A stretch of 64,000 bases of DNA from Pedobacter deserti (GCF_024436415.1 NZ_JAFMZQ010000002.1:1-64000); one strand, 5' to 3'; shown: positions 1 through 9,046, numbered from the stretch's first letter. Notes: generated from the sequence alone by a model not told the origin. A program made the numbers and translations.

Positions 1-82
1 CTTCCCATTCCGAACAGAGAAGTTAAGCCCACCAGAGCCAATGGTACTGCGGTAACACGTGGGAGAGTAGGTCGGTGCCAGA
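1..82 (+). rRNA. rrf: 5S ribosomal RNA, 3' part
   Basis: The first 82 bases match the 3' two thirds of a bacterial 5S rRNA, including the conserved CCGAACAGAGAAGTTAAG loop segment and the GGGAGAGTAGGTCGGTGCCA 3' arm. The 5' arm lies before the window, so this is the end of an rRNA operon. The 3' end is placed where the closing helix should end and is good to a few bases. Confidence 0.93.
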
Positions 83-88
83 TCTTAA

Positions 89-130
89 AACAAACCCTGT
101 AGCTAACAAAGCTGCAGGGTTTTGTTGTTT
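89..130 (+). terminator. rRNA operon terminator
   Basis: A stem of about 15 pairs (arms 89-103 and 111-126, one bulge and one G-T pair) closes a 7-base loop and runs into a T-rich tail, just after the 5S rRNA. This is the layout of a Rho-independent terminator ending an rRNA transcript. Confidence 0.8.
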
Positions 131-319
131 ATAATAGCCTGTATAACAAGCGCCCGATAACCCCATTGCTATCTTTAACTCCCTGCTTCTTGGTACAGTA
201 TCAGATATCCGCTACAGCTAGGCATAACAGGCCAAATGTTAAAATGTGCTAAATTGAATTCAGGCACTTCTAAAAACCGTATTTTAGTAAATACGTTATA
301 GTACATAAATTGCACGCAC

Positions 320-2074
320 ATGAAATTGAAATTAGTTGGGGTTGTATTCTGCCTGTCGTTGTTTAATCTAACCGTACATGCTCAGGATAAAAAAATTGTC
401 CTGCCTCCGAACTGGTATAATCTCGATCTGGCTGCTGATGGTTTTTTCGGTATAAGTACAGAGAAGGCTTATGCTCAGTTGCTTAATGGCAAGGGAGCTA
501 AAGAGCGTATTGTTGTAGCGGTTATTGACGGTGGTGTGCAGGTTAACCATGAGGATCTGAAGGGGGTGATGTGGTTGAACACGAAGGAAATTCCCGGGAA
601 TGGTATCGATGATGACAAGAATGGCTACATAGATGACATTAATGGCTGGAATTTTATTGGCTCTAAGAATGGCAATCTTGCTTATGATAATCTTGAACTG
701 ATCCGTATTTATCGAAAATACCATGATAAGTATAAGTCTACAATCCGTTCCACCGTATTGGACAGCACTGAGAAGCAGGAGTATGCGGAGTACAACCGTG
801 CAGTGAGGGAGTTTGGAAAGCGTTATAACAATGCTGATGAGAACTTTCGTGTATTAAGTGCCATCAAAAAGGTGCTGGATTCGGTAGCCGTTGTCAACAA
901 GGTTGCGGTACCAACCTTAGAGCAGATTGAGCGGTATGTTGCAGATGATGAACAGGAGGAACAAATTAAGAAGATTATCCGGTCGGGTACGCGTCAGGAA
1001 GGATCTTTTGAGAAATTCTACAAGGAGATCATGGATGGTTATAAACAGGTCGACGTGATGATCAGATATAATCTTAATCCTAAGTATGACGAACGCGAGA
1101 AGCTTGTGGGCGACAACTATGAGGACTCCTCGGAACGTCTATATGGTAACAATGATGTTCAGGGTCCTAATGCAGACCACGGTTCGCATGTGTCGGGTAT
1201 TATTGCGGCCGATCGTACAAACGCTATCGGTATTAAGGGGGTTGCCGACCACGTCAGCATTATGGCCATCCGAGTGGTTCCTGAGGGCGATGAGCGCGAC
1301 AAGGACGTAGCCAATGGCATTAGGTATGCGGTTGATAATGGGGCCAGGATTATCAACATGAGTTTCGGAAAAGGTTTTAAGTGGGATAAGGCGGTGGTTG
1401 ACCAGGCGGTTAAATATGCGGAGCAGAAAGGGGTATTGCTTGTTCATGCGGCGGGCAACGACAATTCTGACAACGATATCGTGGAGAATTATCCTAACAA
1501 GTTTTACGACACTCCCGAGGCAAGGGCTTATAAGAAACGGGCCGACTCTATAGCTGCACTGCCTGTCAAGTTTGATATCAATAGTATGCCTGAGAGGGGC
1601 GCTCCTCAGCAAAGTAGGGTGGGCATGAGCCCGTTAAAACCTAGGCCTATTGATACGGTAAAATTTAGTTTTCCGCACGCGTCGAACTGGATTGAAGTAG
1701 GGGCCAGCGCCTATCATGATAATGCTGATCTGAAGGCTTCTTTCTCTAATTATGGCAAGTATACGGTGGATGTATTTGCACCTGGCTTTATGATTAAGTC
1801 GACAGTGCCGGATAATAAGTATGAGGAATTTGATGGGACCAGTATGGCGGCGCCGGTTGTCTCTGGTCTGGCTGCGCTTATATGGTCGCGCTATCCCGAT
1901 CTTAAAGCGCCACAAATCAGGGAGATTATTATGAAGTCAGTAAGAAAGGTTGACCGCAAAGTAAAGCATGTAAATAGTCGCGGTGAAAGTATACGTGTGC
2001 CTTTGTCTGAACTCTGTGTAAGTGGTGGAATTGTAAACGCTTACGATGCGCTTAAGCTGGCTGAAAGCTATTAG
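320..2074 (+). CDS. Secreted S8 (subtilisin-like) serine protease
   Basis: Subtilase-family endopeptidase, probably periplasmic or surface-exposed. Residues 1-22 form a signal peptide ending in HAQ. The triad is visible: Asp70 in AVIDGG, His287 in DHGSHVSG, and Ser508 in DGTSMAAP, with the oxyanion Asn380 in HAAGN. About 165 residues, charged and lysine/glutamate rich, lie between the Asp and His motifs, where a minimal subtilisin has only about 30. A second insertion follows the AAGN motif (about 385-450). There is no recognisable pro-domain and no C-terminal sorting domain. It stands alone after the rRNA operon with no partner gene. The family call is secure; substrate and insertion function are unknown. 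Confidence 0.93.
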   Translation: MKLKLVGVVFCLSLFNLTVHAQDKKIVLPPNWYNLDLAADGFFGISTEKAYAQLLNGKGAKERIVVAVIDGGVQVNHEDLKGVMWLNTKEIPGNGIDDDKNGYIDDINGWNFIGSKNGNLAYDNLELIRIYRKYHDKYKSTIRSTVLDSTEKQEYAEYNRAVREFGKRYNNADENFRVLSAIKKVLDSVAVVNKVAVPTLEQIERYVADDEQEEQIKKIIRSGTRQEGSFEKFYKEIMDGYKQVDVMIRYNLNPKYDEREKLVGDNYEDSSERLYGNNDVQGPNADHGSHVSGIIAADRTNAIGIKGVADHVSIMAIRVVPEGDERDKDVANGIRYAVDNGARIINMSFGKGFKWDKAVVDQAVKYAEQKGVLLVHAAGNDNSDNDIVENYPNKFYDTPEARAYKKRADSIAALPVKFDINSMPERGAPQQSRVGMSPLKPRPIDTVKFSFPHASNWIEVGASAYHDNADLKASFSNYGKYTVDVFAPGFMIKSTVPDNKYEEFDGTSMAAPVVSGLAALIWSRYPDLKAPQIREIIMKSVRKVDRKVKHVNSRGESIRVPLSELCVSGGIVNAYDALKLAESY

Positions 2075-2089
2075 ATAAATTCTTTCATA

Positions 2090-2407
2090 TTACAAAGCCC
2101 TACAATTCACCCCTTCCGGGATGAGCTGTGTCTGCTTTTCATACAACTTAACATTATACCTCCGGGTTTCCTCAAGCGCTGGAAAAGCCTTTACGACTCT
2201 AAAGCAACTTTTGGGCTGGCTATCAGAATTCAAAGAACTGGCCGTGGGATGAGTATGGAAACAACCTAATACGCAGTCTCCGAGAACTGATTTTGCAATT
2301 ATAAGAACCTGTTGCAAACCCAAGTGATTTTTACTTCGTAAGTATAAATAGCCTGGGCAGTCGAACGTAAAGCTTTTTCTTATCCGATGTTCCAAGGCAT
2401 TAATCAA
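2090..2407 (-). CDS. Hypothetical 105-residue ORF filling the gap
   Basis: An open frame covers nearly all of the 348-base gap between the protease and ferritin-like genes, on the opposite strand and without overlapping either. No ATG is available: the frame opens after a stop at about 2414 and the first usable start is TTG. I do not recognise the product. It contains CFHTHP, but the spacing to the next acidic residue does not fit the JAMM metalloprotease motif. It could be a small gene, the remnant of a longer one, or chance. Confidence 0.25.
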   Translation of the reverse strand: MINALEHRIRKSFTFDCPGYLYLRSKNHLGLQQVLIIAKSVLGDCVLGCFHTHPTASSLNSDSQPKSCFRVVKAFPALEETRRYNVKLYEKQTQLIPEGVNCRAL

Positions 2408-2422
2408 TAAAACTTAAAGATT

Positions 2423-3136
2423 ATGAACAATTTAAACGAACGAGACGGGCAGCAAATTATGCCGGAAGAACCGAACGTATTTACTGCGCCCTTACAGCGT
2501 CGGTCATTTCTGCAATTAGCCGGAGTTAGTGCCGCGGGTTTGGCATTACTGGCTGCAGGATGTAAAAAGGATCGAAATGACAACCCCATCAACGGCGGTG
2601 TGTTACTAGACTTTAGGGATGATGTAGGCATACTAAATTATGCTTATGCACTGGAGCAGCTTGAGGCAGCATTTTACGTTCAGGTAGTAACATCGCCGTA
2701 TGCGAATATCTCTGCCAACGAACTTGCATTGCTTACCGATATCAGGGATCATGAAGTGGCGCACAGGGAATTCTTCAAAAATGCGCTTAAAAAATCGGCG
2801 ATTCCCGGGTTAGAGGTTAACTTTTCAGCCATTGATTTTGGATCTAGAGACAGTGTCTTAGCAACTGCAAAGGCATTTGAAGATTTGGGCGTTTCTGCTT
2901 ATAACGGGGCCGGTAAAATGATTAAATCAGCGGATAATCTATTGTTGGCCGGTAAGATCGTTTCAGTTGAGGCGCGACATGCCGCCTTGATAAGGGACCT
3001 CATCGCTAATGGCAGCTTTGCTGACAGCACTGTGGTGAAGGATAAAGGTTTGGATACCTCGAGAAATCCAGCTGAGGTGTTGTCAATCGCCAGTGCCTTT
3101 ATTAAAACTGAAATCAACGTGATTAACTTATCATAA
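2423..3136 (+). CDS. Ferritin-like domain lipoprotein, Tat-type signal
   Basis: Exported four-helix ferritin-like protein (PF13668-like). Twin arginines at 26-27 (QRRSFLQLAG) precede a hydrophobic stretch and a lipobox ending in Cys47 (LLAAGC), so a Tat-exported lipoprotein is likely. The helix motifs that carry di-metal ligands in this fold are present: EQLEAAFY, IRDHEVAH, AFEDLGVSAY and VEARHAALIR. The gene pairs with a second ferritin-like gene 10 bases downstream, and a divergent ECF sigma/anti-sigma pair follows. An oxidative-stress or iron-related role is an inference; the biochemical function is not established from sequence. Confidence 0.85.
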   Translation: MNNLNERDGQQIMPEEPNVFTAPLQRRSFLQLAGVSAAGLALLAAGCKKDRNDNPINGGVLLDFRDDVGILNYAYALEQLEAAFYVQVVTSPYANISANELALLTDIRDHEVAHREFFKNALKKSAIPGLEVNFSAIDFGSRDSVLATAKAFEDLGVSAYNGAGKMIKSADNLLLAGKIVSVEARHAALIRDLIANGSFADSTVVKDKGLDTSRNPAEVLSIASAFIKTEINVINLS

Positions 3137-3146
3137 ATCTATAGCT

Positions 3147-3983
3147 ATGAATATCGTAAACATATTAGAAGAAATTGAAAAAGTAGATGGAGAAATCTAT
3201 GAGCGTTTAAGTCCGAGAAGGAAGGCAATGAAGGAATTTTACAACTTCGGATCAAAAGTAGCTTTGGCCTCCATCCCTCTTGCGCTGGGCTCTATGTTTA
3301 AAAAAGCTTATGGCCAATCTGCTGCTCCAGTTGTATTAAGCGTACTTAATTTTGCCTTAACCCTTGAATATCTGGAGTACCATTTCTATAACCATTCGCT
3401 TCTTGCAGCTCCGGGATTAATTCCCTCGGGCCCGGCGACCGGTGCTATTACTACAATAAGGGATCACGAAAAAGCGCATGTAGATTTGCTAGCAGGCGCC
3501 ATTACCGCAGCTGGGGGAACACCTGTCTCTTTTACATATGATCAGTTTGATTTCACAGCAAAGGGAACATTTAATACCGTTTATTCAAACTATTCTACAT
3601 TCTTAGCAGTTGCCCAGGCATTTGAAGATACAGGGGTAAGAGCTTATAAAGGCCAAGCTTCCGCTTTAATGGGAAGTCCATATCTTGAGGTGGCGTTAAA
3701 TATTCACTCGGTGGAAGCACGTCACGCTTCACATATCCGCCAGATGCGAAAAGCGCCGGCTGGAGGGGGCGTTAATATAAAACCCTGGATTACCGGTGCA
3801 AACGATAGTGGTGTGGCCGCTGTAGATGCGGTATTTGCTGGTGAAGATAATGTGGTACAGGCTGGTATTACCATCACCAATATTAATGGTCAGACTGTTC
3901 CTTTAAGTGCCGCTACTGAGTCATTTGATGAACCTTTGACAAGGCCGCAGGTTGAAGCAATAGCGTCATTGTTTATTAAGTAA
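3147..3983 (+). CDS. Ferritin-like domain protein, exported
   Basis: Second member of the tandem ferritin-like pair and probably co-transcribed with the first. Two arginines at 24-25 (SPRRKAMKEF) precede a hydrophobic segment at about 37-50 ending in AYGQ, so a Tat-like signal appears to sit behind a 20-residue leader. The ferritin-like motifs repeat those of the neighbour: LEYLEYHFY, IRDHEKAH, AFEDTGVRAY and VEARHASHIR. It has an extra C-terminal region of about 70 residues that the first protein lacks. The two probably form a hetero-oligomer or act in sequence, which is an inference from tandem order. A strong terminator follows. Confidence 0.85.
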   Translation: MNIVNILEEIEKVDGEIYERLSPRRKAMKEFYNFGSKVALASIPLALGSMFKKAYGQSAAPVVLSVLNFALTLEYLEYHFYNHSLLAAPGLIPSGPATGAITTIRDHEKAHVDLLAGAITAAGGTPVSFTYDQFDFTAKGTFNTVYSNYSTFLAVAQAFEDTGVRAYKGQASALMGSPYLEVALNIHSVEARHASHIRQMRKAPAGGGVNIKPWITGANDSGVAAVDAVFAGEDNVVQAGITITNINGQTVPLSAATESFDEPLTRPQVEAIASLFIK

Positions 3984-4006
3984 TTATATTAAGTTTAGAT
4001 AGAGCG

Positions 4007-4036
4007 GGGAGAGGACGAAAGTTCTCTCCCTTTTTT
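4007..4036 (+). terminator. Terminator after ferritin-like pair
   Basis: A 10-pair stem (4007-4016 with 4021-4030, one G-T pair) with a GAAA tetraloop is followed by six T. This is a textbook Rho-independent terminator just downstream of the second ferritin-like gene. Confidence 0.9.
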
Positions 4037-4102
4037 GTTTTCGTGATAGAAGCCATGAAACATAACCTGCTCACGTCTTTAACAGCACTTTAGGATAACT
4101 GG

Positions 4103-4942
4103 CTATATAGAAACGTTTCCGGCAACTATCATTTGATCCATCGTCGGGCTTGGGCTTCCACCACGTTTTTCTAAGGTAACCGCAAAGGTTTGTGCGGAAG
4201 TAATCTGCTTCATGTTCACCAGGATCTTGGCAGTATTGAGCTGAACATCGAAGACACCCAAACTAACGGGTTTTCCATTAACCAATGCCCATAGCTGGTA
4301 CTGATGTTCGCTATCGTTGGCAGGTAATTCCATTTTACTGTTGTCCATCATTACATGGTTACCGGTTATGTGCCAGTAAATAACCATACTAGCCTTAGGA
4401 TCCATTTTAGTACCAGCAAGTTTTACAGTTTTCCAGTCAGGATCTTTAGACATATCTGAAATTTTTAACAGATCGGCATTGGTTTGCTTCATATAGTTTA
4501 CTGTACTGGCAAATTTCTCCTTTTCTATGCTTAGAGTTTCAATTTGCGCTTCAGCGTTATTCAGTCTGTTGCGGGTCGAAAAAAGTGCCGCAGTGCTAAT
4601 AAAGAGCAATGCAAGGCAGGCAACCAACGCAAACCGAAGTGTTCTGATTTTGGATTCATAATTGGTATTGTTTAGTGGAATTAACGGTGTGGCTTTTTCT
4701 GCCATTGAGGTGCTCATTGCACCTATTTGTTTCAGAATGCGATCCTTAACGTTTCCCAAAGGTAGTAAAGCATTATTTAAGGTATATTGCTCCATAGCGG
4801 CCTCAATGGCATCGATCTCCTGCCTTATTTCAGGGTACGTATCCATCATTACTTCAACTTCAGCTTGTTCATGGACATTCAATTGCCCCAGAACGTAAAG
4901 TTCAAGTACCCCGGACTCTATATATTCTTTTACCTCTGCCAC
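4103..4942 (-). CDS. RskA-type anti-sigma factor
   Basis: Membrane anti-sigma factor for the ECF sigma factor encoded immediately upstream. The N-terminal cytoplasmic part has the typical opening YIESGVLELYVLG and an acidic helix region (about 1-75). One membrane span follows at about 103-122, then a coiled-coil-like stretch (125-155), and a C-terminal extracytoplasmic domain of the RskA type (about 165-275). The start lies 1 base past the sigma gene's stop, so the two are translationally linked. It is convergent with the ferritin-like pair, which is a plausible but unproven target. Confidence 0.88.
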   Translation of the reverse strand: MAEVKEYIESGVLELYVLGQLNVHEQAEVEVMMDTYPEIRQEIDAIEAAMEQYTLNNALLPLGNVKDRILKQIGAMSTSMAEKATPLIPLNNTNYESKIRTLRFALVACLALLFISTAALFSTRNRLNNAEAQIETLSIEKEKFASTVNYMKQTNADLLKISDMSKDPDWKTVKLAGTKMDPKASMVIYWHITGNHVMMDNSKMELPANDSEHQYQLWALVNGKPVSLGVFDVQLNTAKILVNMKQITSAQTFAVTLEKRGGSPSPTMDQMIVAGNVSI

Positions 4943-4943
4943 T

Positions 4944-5495
4944 TTAATTGAAATGCTTTCTGAGTTCTATAATCGCCATTCTGATCCGTGTTTTCACGGT
5001 ACCCAGTGGTAAATTTAATTCTTCTGCTGCTTCTATATGCGTGTATCCTTTAAAATAGACTAGATTCAATGGCTGGATATATTCGGGCTTAAGCGAGGTG
5101 ACTATATCTTTCAACCCTAGAACATCTGCATTAAAGGTAACCGTTTTCAGGGTATCGATGAAATCTACATTATTTTCTATGTCCTGGTTTTTGCCCGAAT
5201 TTTTGTAGTCTTTGGAACGTAATTTATCGATAGACAAGTTACGCGCAATATTCACCATCCAGGTAAAAAGCCTTCCCTTACTACTGTCGTACGATTCTGC
5301 AGCATTCCAGATCTTGATGAAAGTTTCCTGTAACAAATCTTCCGCAACTTCTGAAGGTTGAACTATTCTTGAGATTACACCAAAAAGCGCGGCTGAATAC
5401 ATGTCGTATAGGGCTTGAAGCGCTAAGGTGTCGCGGCATTTCAGTTTACTGATCAGTTCTTCTTCAGAAAGCGATATTTTTTTGATAGTTGTCAA
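4944..5495 (-). CDS. ECF sigma-70 factor
   Basis: Extracytoplasmic-function sigma factor of 183 residues. Region 2 contains DLLQETFIKIWNA and the FTWMVNIARNLSIDKLR segment for -10 binding. Region 4 contains EAAEELNLPLGTVKTRIR, a helix-turn-helix. The start is TTG at 5495; I see no better in-frame start just upstream. It forms a two-gene unit with the anti-sigma factor that follows. The pattern matches SigK/RskA-like pairs in Bacteroidota, in which the sigma factor is released when the anti-sigma factor is inactivated. Confidence 0.92.
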   Translation of the reverse strand: MTTIKKISLSEEELISKLKCRDTLALQALYDMYSAALFGVISRIVQPSEVAEDLLQETFIKIWNAAESYDSSKGRLFTWMVNIARNLSIDKLRSKDYKNSGKNQDIENNVDFIDTLKTVTFNADVLGLKDIVTSLKPEYIQPLNLVYFKGYTHIEAAEELNLPLGTVKTRIRMAIIELRKHFN

Positions 5496-5659
5496 TGGTT
5501 TGCCAATATACAGAAAAATGAATGAGATAAAAAAGTCTTACCTGTATATAATTTCTGAGTTCGAAACTTTACTGCGTTGCCCTTAGTGTGGGTTTTTGCC
5601 TATTACAATAACAAGCAAAATCCAATACCGTGTTCTATAAAAAAAATGATAGGTTTTTA

Positions 5660-5699
5660 GAAAAATAGGCATATCAGATTTGTCTTAAATATGCCTATT
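5660..5699 (-). terminator. Terminator downstream of tRNA-Met
   Basis: An 11-base perfect inverted repeat (5664-5674 and 5689-5699) with a 14-base loop lies 11 bases past the tRNA 3' end. On the minus strand it is followed by a short T-rich run. It probably terminates the tRNA transcript. Confidence 0.65.
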
Positions 5700-5710
5700 C
5701 GTGGATTTGG

Positions 5711-5784
5711 TAGCGGGGAGCAGGATCGAACTGCCGACCTCAGGGTTATGAATCCTGCGCTCTAACCATCTGAGCTACCCCGCC
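5711..5784 (-). tRNA. tRNA-Met (CAT anticodon)
   Basis: A 74-base cloverleaf on the minus strand. The acceptor arm GGCGGGG pairs with CCCCGCT, with a G-U end pair. It has the D-arm AGCTCAGATGGTTAGAGC, an anticodon loop TTCATAA, and the T-arm GGCAGTTCGATCCTGC. The paired first acceptor base and the lack of three G-C pairs in the anticodon stem favour an elongator rather than an initiator. An Ile2 (lysidine) species with the same unmodified anticodon cannot be fully excluded. CCA is not encoded. Confidence 0.92.
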
Positions 5785-5889
5785 GTAATTCTTAATTTTT
5801 TAAGAGTTGCAAATATAGAATAATTTACTTTTCTTTAGAAACAAATTAAAAAAAATTAGTCTAATCAGTCAGGATTTAACAAGTCTATA

Positions 5890-6270
5890 ATGTCGGAAAA
5901 GAAAAAATTTACGCTGGAGTATGAGATCAGGTCATCCCCACGTATTTTGTTCAGTTTTATTAGCGAGCCCAACGGTTTGTCTCAATGGTTTGCTGATGAC
6001 GTTGTTTTCCGGGATCAGGTTTATACCTTCAAATGGGATGATGAAGAGCAACGTGCCAAGCTCTTGAGCATTAAGGAAAACAAATCCATTAAGTTTAAAT
6101 GGATTGATGATGACCCCCATTGTTATTTCGAGATGGAGATCTTGCAGGACGAACTGACCAATGATGTGGCGCTTGCCATAACCGACTTTGCGACAGATGA
6201 AACGTTGTCTGAAAGGACGTTAATCTGGGACAATCAGATTGATTACCTCCACAGCGTAATAGGGGCGTAA
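5890..6270 (+). CDS. START-like domain protein
   Basis: A 126-residue cytoplasmic protein of the START/AHSA1-like fold, in the Bacteroidota group often named START-like domain protein. It opens with a beta strand (KKFTLEYEIRSSPRILFSFI), has LSQWFADDV early on, and ends in a helix region, DNQIDYLHSVIGA. Such folds bind hydrophobic ligands, but none is known here. It lies 27 bases before the LptF/G-type permease gene, which seems to have its own promoter. Confidence 0.75.
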   Translation: MSEKKKFTLEYEIRSSPRILFSFISEPNGLSQWFADDVVFRDQVYTFKWDDEEQRAKLLSIKENKSIKFKWIDDDPHCYFEMEILQDELTNDVALAITDFATDETLSERTLIWDNQIDYLHSVIGA

Positions 6271-6285
6271 TAGCAAGTTTTTCCG

Positions 6286-6293
6286 TATATTTG
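6286..6293 (+). promoter_or_regulatory. -7 box of the permease gene
   Basis: TATATTTG matches the Bacteroidota -7 consensus TAnnTTTG and ends 4 bases before the TTG start of the permease gene. If used, the mRNA would be nearly leaderless. No clear -33 TTG is visible. Confidence 0.45.
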
Positions 6294-6297
6294 TACG

Positions 6298-7719
6298 TTG
6301 AAAAAGATTCATTTACTTTTATTAAAAGCATTCATAAGACCTTTTTTCGTCACATTTTTTATTGTGATGTTTATCTTATTGATGCTCTTCCTTTTTAAGT
6401 ATGTAGATGATTTAATAGGGAAGGGGTTTGAGTGGTATGTGATATTGGAACTGATGTATTATGCATCGGCGGCCAATGTTTCCATGGCCTTGCCGCTGTC
6501 TATCCTGCTTTCGTCAATCATGACCTTTGGTACCCTGGGTGAGAATTACGAGCTGGTTGCGATTAAGTCGGCCGGTGTATCGTTGCAAAAGGCCATGACG
6601 CCGCTTTTTGTGCTGATCATCTTTTTAGCAATTGGTTCATTTTTGTTCTCAGATTATATGTTGCCCAAAGCAAATTTAAAGTATGGGTCGCTTTTATGGG
6701 ACATCACAAATAAGAAGCTTTCCTTTCTGATTAAACCCGGTGTATTTAATAACAGTATACCAGGGTATTCTATCCGGGTAGACAAGAAGGGAGATGATGG
6801 GGTATCCCTTTACGATGTGATGATTTATGATCATACCTCCACCAGCGGTGTTCCTAAAATTATTCTTGCACGTGAAGGTACGATGTCAAGTAACGATCAG
6901 TATCTTTTCCTGAAGCTGAAAGATGGTGTGCGTTATGAGGAATCGGGAGGGCGAAATAGCTATGGAAACCCGAGGCAGGAACTGACGCGTATGCGTTTCA
7001 AGGAAACGGATCAGAAATTTGATATTTCGAGCTTCAATATGAACCGCACGGATGAGCAGTTTTTCCGCAACAACACGGCGATGCTGAACCTGAAGGGGCT
7101 GACAAAGAAAGGCGATTCTTTGAACAGGGATCTGGATAGTCTGAATAAGTTTGCCGCGCTGAATGTAAGTTCTTACTATAAGCAGAACAATTACACCAAA
7201 GGCTACTCGAAAGTTAAGACAGCTCCAAAGCCTATTAAGAGCACTTTGCTGGCTACCATACCGGAAGCTGATCGGCTTGCTTCTGTACAGGCTGCGATGG
7301 ATATGGCGACCTCGGTTAAGCAGGTTACTTCGAGCAGAATCTCCGAGTATGAGGATAAGATCAAAAACATTACGAAGGTCGAACTGGAATACCAGCGAAA
7401 ATTCACGCTTGCAGCTTCCTGTCTGCTGCTGTTCTTTATCGGAGCTCCGCTTGGTGCAATTATCAGAAAGGGCGGGCTTGGCCTCCCTGTGGTTATGGCA
7501 ATTATATTCTTCTTGATCTATCATATCATTGCTACGGTTTCTGAGAAGTCGGCCACGACGGGCTCGCTCCGGCCATTCTTCGGGATGTGGCTAGCTATAT
7601 TTGTCTTGTCGCCCTTAGGGGCATTTCTAACCTATAAAGCTACGGTGGATTCGGTGTTGTTTGACTTGGATTACTTTAAGCAACTGACGGCTAAGATTTT
7701 GCGGAAAAAGGAGTCCTGA
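6298..7719 (+). CDS. LptF/LptG (YjgP/YjgQ) family permease
   Basis: Inner-membrane permease of the LPS transport family, which extracts lipopolysaccharide together with the LptB ATPase. Membrane spans lie near residues 13-32, 55-75 and 100-120 and again at about 380-460, with a periplasmic beta-rich domain between, the usual LptF/G arrangement. PLSILLSSIMTFGTLGENYE near the N-terminus is the conserved cytoplasmic coupling segment. The start is TTG at 6298, followed by a Lys-Lys N-terminus. It is longer than Proteobacterial LptF/G because of a Ser/Lys-rich insertion at about 255-335. Sequence does not tell whether it is F or G. Confidence 0.9.
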   Translation: MKKIHLLLLKAFIRPFFVTFFIVMFILLMLFLFKYVDDLIGKGFEWYVILELMYYASAANVSMALPLSILLSSIMTFGTLGENYELVAIKSAGVSLQKAMTPLFVLIIFLAIGSFLFSDYMLPKANLKYGSLLWDITNKKLSFLIKPGVFNNSIPGYSIRVDKKGDDGVSLYDVMIYDHTSTSGVPKIILAREGTMSSNDQYLFLKLKDGVRYEESGGRNSYGNPRQELTRMRFKETDQKFDISSFNMNRTDEQFFRNNTAMLNLKGLTKKGDSLNRDLDSLNKFAALNVSSYYKQNNYTKGYSKVKTAPKPIKSTLLATIPEADRLASVQAAMDMATSVKQVTSSRISEYEDKIKNITKVELEYQRKFTLAASCLLLFFIGAPLGAIIRKGGLGLPVVMAIIFFLIYHIIATVSEKSATTGSLRPFFGMWLAIFVLSPLGAFLTYKATVDSVLFDLDYFKQLTAKILRKKES

Positions 7720-7774
7720 TGTATTCCTTACGTATTCATGATAGTTTATTCCGGTTTTTTGATGCCTAACTTCG

Positions 7775-7782
7775 TAACTTTG
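7775..7782 (+). promoter_or_regulatory. -7 box of ribBA
   Basis: TAACTTTG fits TAnnTTTG, 47 bases before the ribBA start. No convincing -33 element is seen. The remaining leader of about 40 bases is too short for an FMN riboswitch. Confidence 0.4.
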
Positions 7783-7829
7783 CAGGGTGCCTGCAAGACC
7801 TCATTGTTTCTGCGGGATTATTTATTGCT

Positions 7830-9041
7830 ATGGAAATAAAATTAAACGCTATAGAAGAAGCTATTGCGGAGATAAAAGCGGGTAAGGTGGTTATTGTTGT
7901 AGATGATGAGGACCGCGAAAATGAAGGCGATTTTTTAACTGCTGCAGCCAACGCCACACCCGAGGTAATCAATTTTATGGCTACGTATGGCAGGGGTTTA
8001 ATTTGTGCTTCCCTTACGGAGGAGCGTTGCGATGAGCTTGGTCTGGAACTGATGGTTGGCAAGAATACCGCTGCCCATGAGACGAACTTTACCGTGTCTG
8101 TCGATTTGCTGGGACACGGGTGCACAACAGGTATTTCCGCTTCCGACCGCTCCAAGACTATTTTAGCGCTTATAAATCCGAAAACAAATCCTGCTGAGCT
8201 TGGAAAGCCCGGACATATTTTCCCCTTGAGGGCAAAAGACGGAGGTGTGCTGAGAAGATCGGGACACACCGAGGCGGCGGTAGACCTTGCCAGGTTGGCG
8301 GGTATGGAACCAGCCGGTGTGCTTGTTGAGATTATGAAAGACGACGGGGAGATGGCGAGGTTACCGGATCTGGTCAAAATTGCGGCTCAGCATCAGTTAA
8401 AGATCATATCGATCAAAGATCTGATCGCGTATCGACTAACTAAGGAAAGCCTGATTCATCAGGAGGTTACCGTTAATCTTCCTACACAATGGGGAGATTT
8501 TAAGATGACCGCTTACACCCAACTGGATAATAACGCTACCCATCTCGCAATCAGTAAGGGTGAGTGGCAGGAAGACGAACCTGTATTGGCCCGCGTACAT
8601 TCCTCTTGCGTAACCGGGGATATTTTCGGTTCCTGCAGATGCGATTGTGGACCTCAGCTCCATAGAGCAATGGAAATGATCGAAAAGGAGGGTAAGGGAG
8701 TGATCGTTTATATGAACCAGGAAGGCCGGGGCATTGGTCTTATCAATAAATTAAGATCTTACAACCTGCAGGATGCTGGTTTTGACACCGTTGAGGCGAA
8801 TATAAAACTAGGCTTCAAAAGCGATGAACGCGATTACGGCGTAGGTGCACAGATTCTTCGTGCGCAGGGCGTGATGAAGATGAAGCTGATGTCTAACAAT
8901 CCGATGAAACGGGCAGGGCTGATCGGGTATGGATTAGAGATCGTTGAGAATATTCCTATCGAGATCAAAAGCAATGTTCATAATGAGCTTTACCTTAAGA
9001 CTAAGCGCGACAAGATGGGGCATCAGATTATGAAGGGTTAA
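7830..9041 (+). CDS. ribBA: Bifunctional DHBP synthase / GTP cyclohydrolase II
   Basis: Makes both early precursors of riboflavin: dihydroxybutanone phosphate from ribulose 5-phosphate (N-terminal half) and the pyrimidine precursor from GTP (C-terminal half). RibB motifs include [11 protein letters not shown] (25-35), RGLIC and [11 protein letters not shown]. The RibA half has the zinc cysteines 260, 271 and 273 in HSSCVTG...RCDCG, then NQEGRGIGL and a full C-terminal domain. The length of 403 residues is normal for the fusion. The gene ends 5 bases from the convergent TamB-like gene with no terminator hairpin between. Confidence 0.96.
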   Translation: MEIKLNAIEEAIAEIKAGKVVIVVDDEDRENEGDFLTAAANATPEVINFMATYGRGLICASLTEERCDELGLELMVGKNTAAHETNFTVSVDLLGHGCTTGISASDRSKTILALINPKTNPAELGKPGHIFPLRAKDGGVLRRSGHTEAAVDLARLAGMEPAGVLVEIMKDDGEMARLPDLVKIAAQHQLKIISIKDLIAYRLTKESLIHQEVTVNLPTQWGDFKMTAYTQLDNNATHLAISKGEWQEDEPVLARVHSSCVTGDIFGSCRCDCGPQLHRAMEMIEKEGKGVIVYMNQEGRGIGLINKLRSYNLQDAGFDTVEANIKLGFKSDERDYGVGAQILRAQGVMKMKLMSNNPMKRAGLIGYGLEIVENIPIEIKSNVHNELYLKTKRDKMGHQIMKG

Positions 9042-9046
9042 GTTCT

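Noticed and set aside
2090..2407. JAMM-type metalloprotease motif (HTHP) in the 105-codon ORF
   Set aside because: The distance from the second histidine to the aspartate and the S-x-x-D spacing do not fit the JAMM motif.
7720..7829. FMN riboswitch before ribBA
   Set aside because: Only about 40 bases lie between the likely transcription start and the ATG, and no FMN-box segments are visible.
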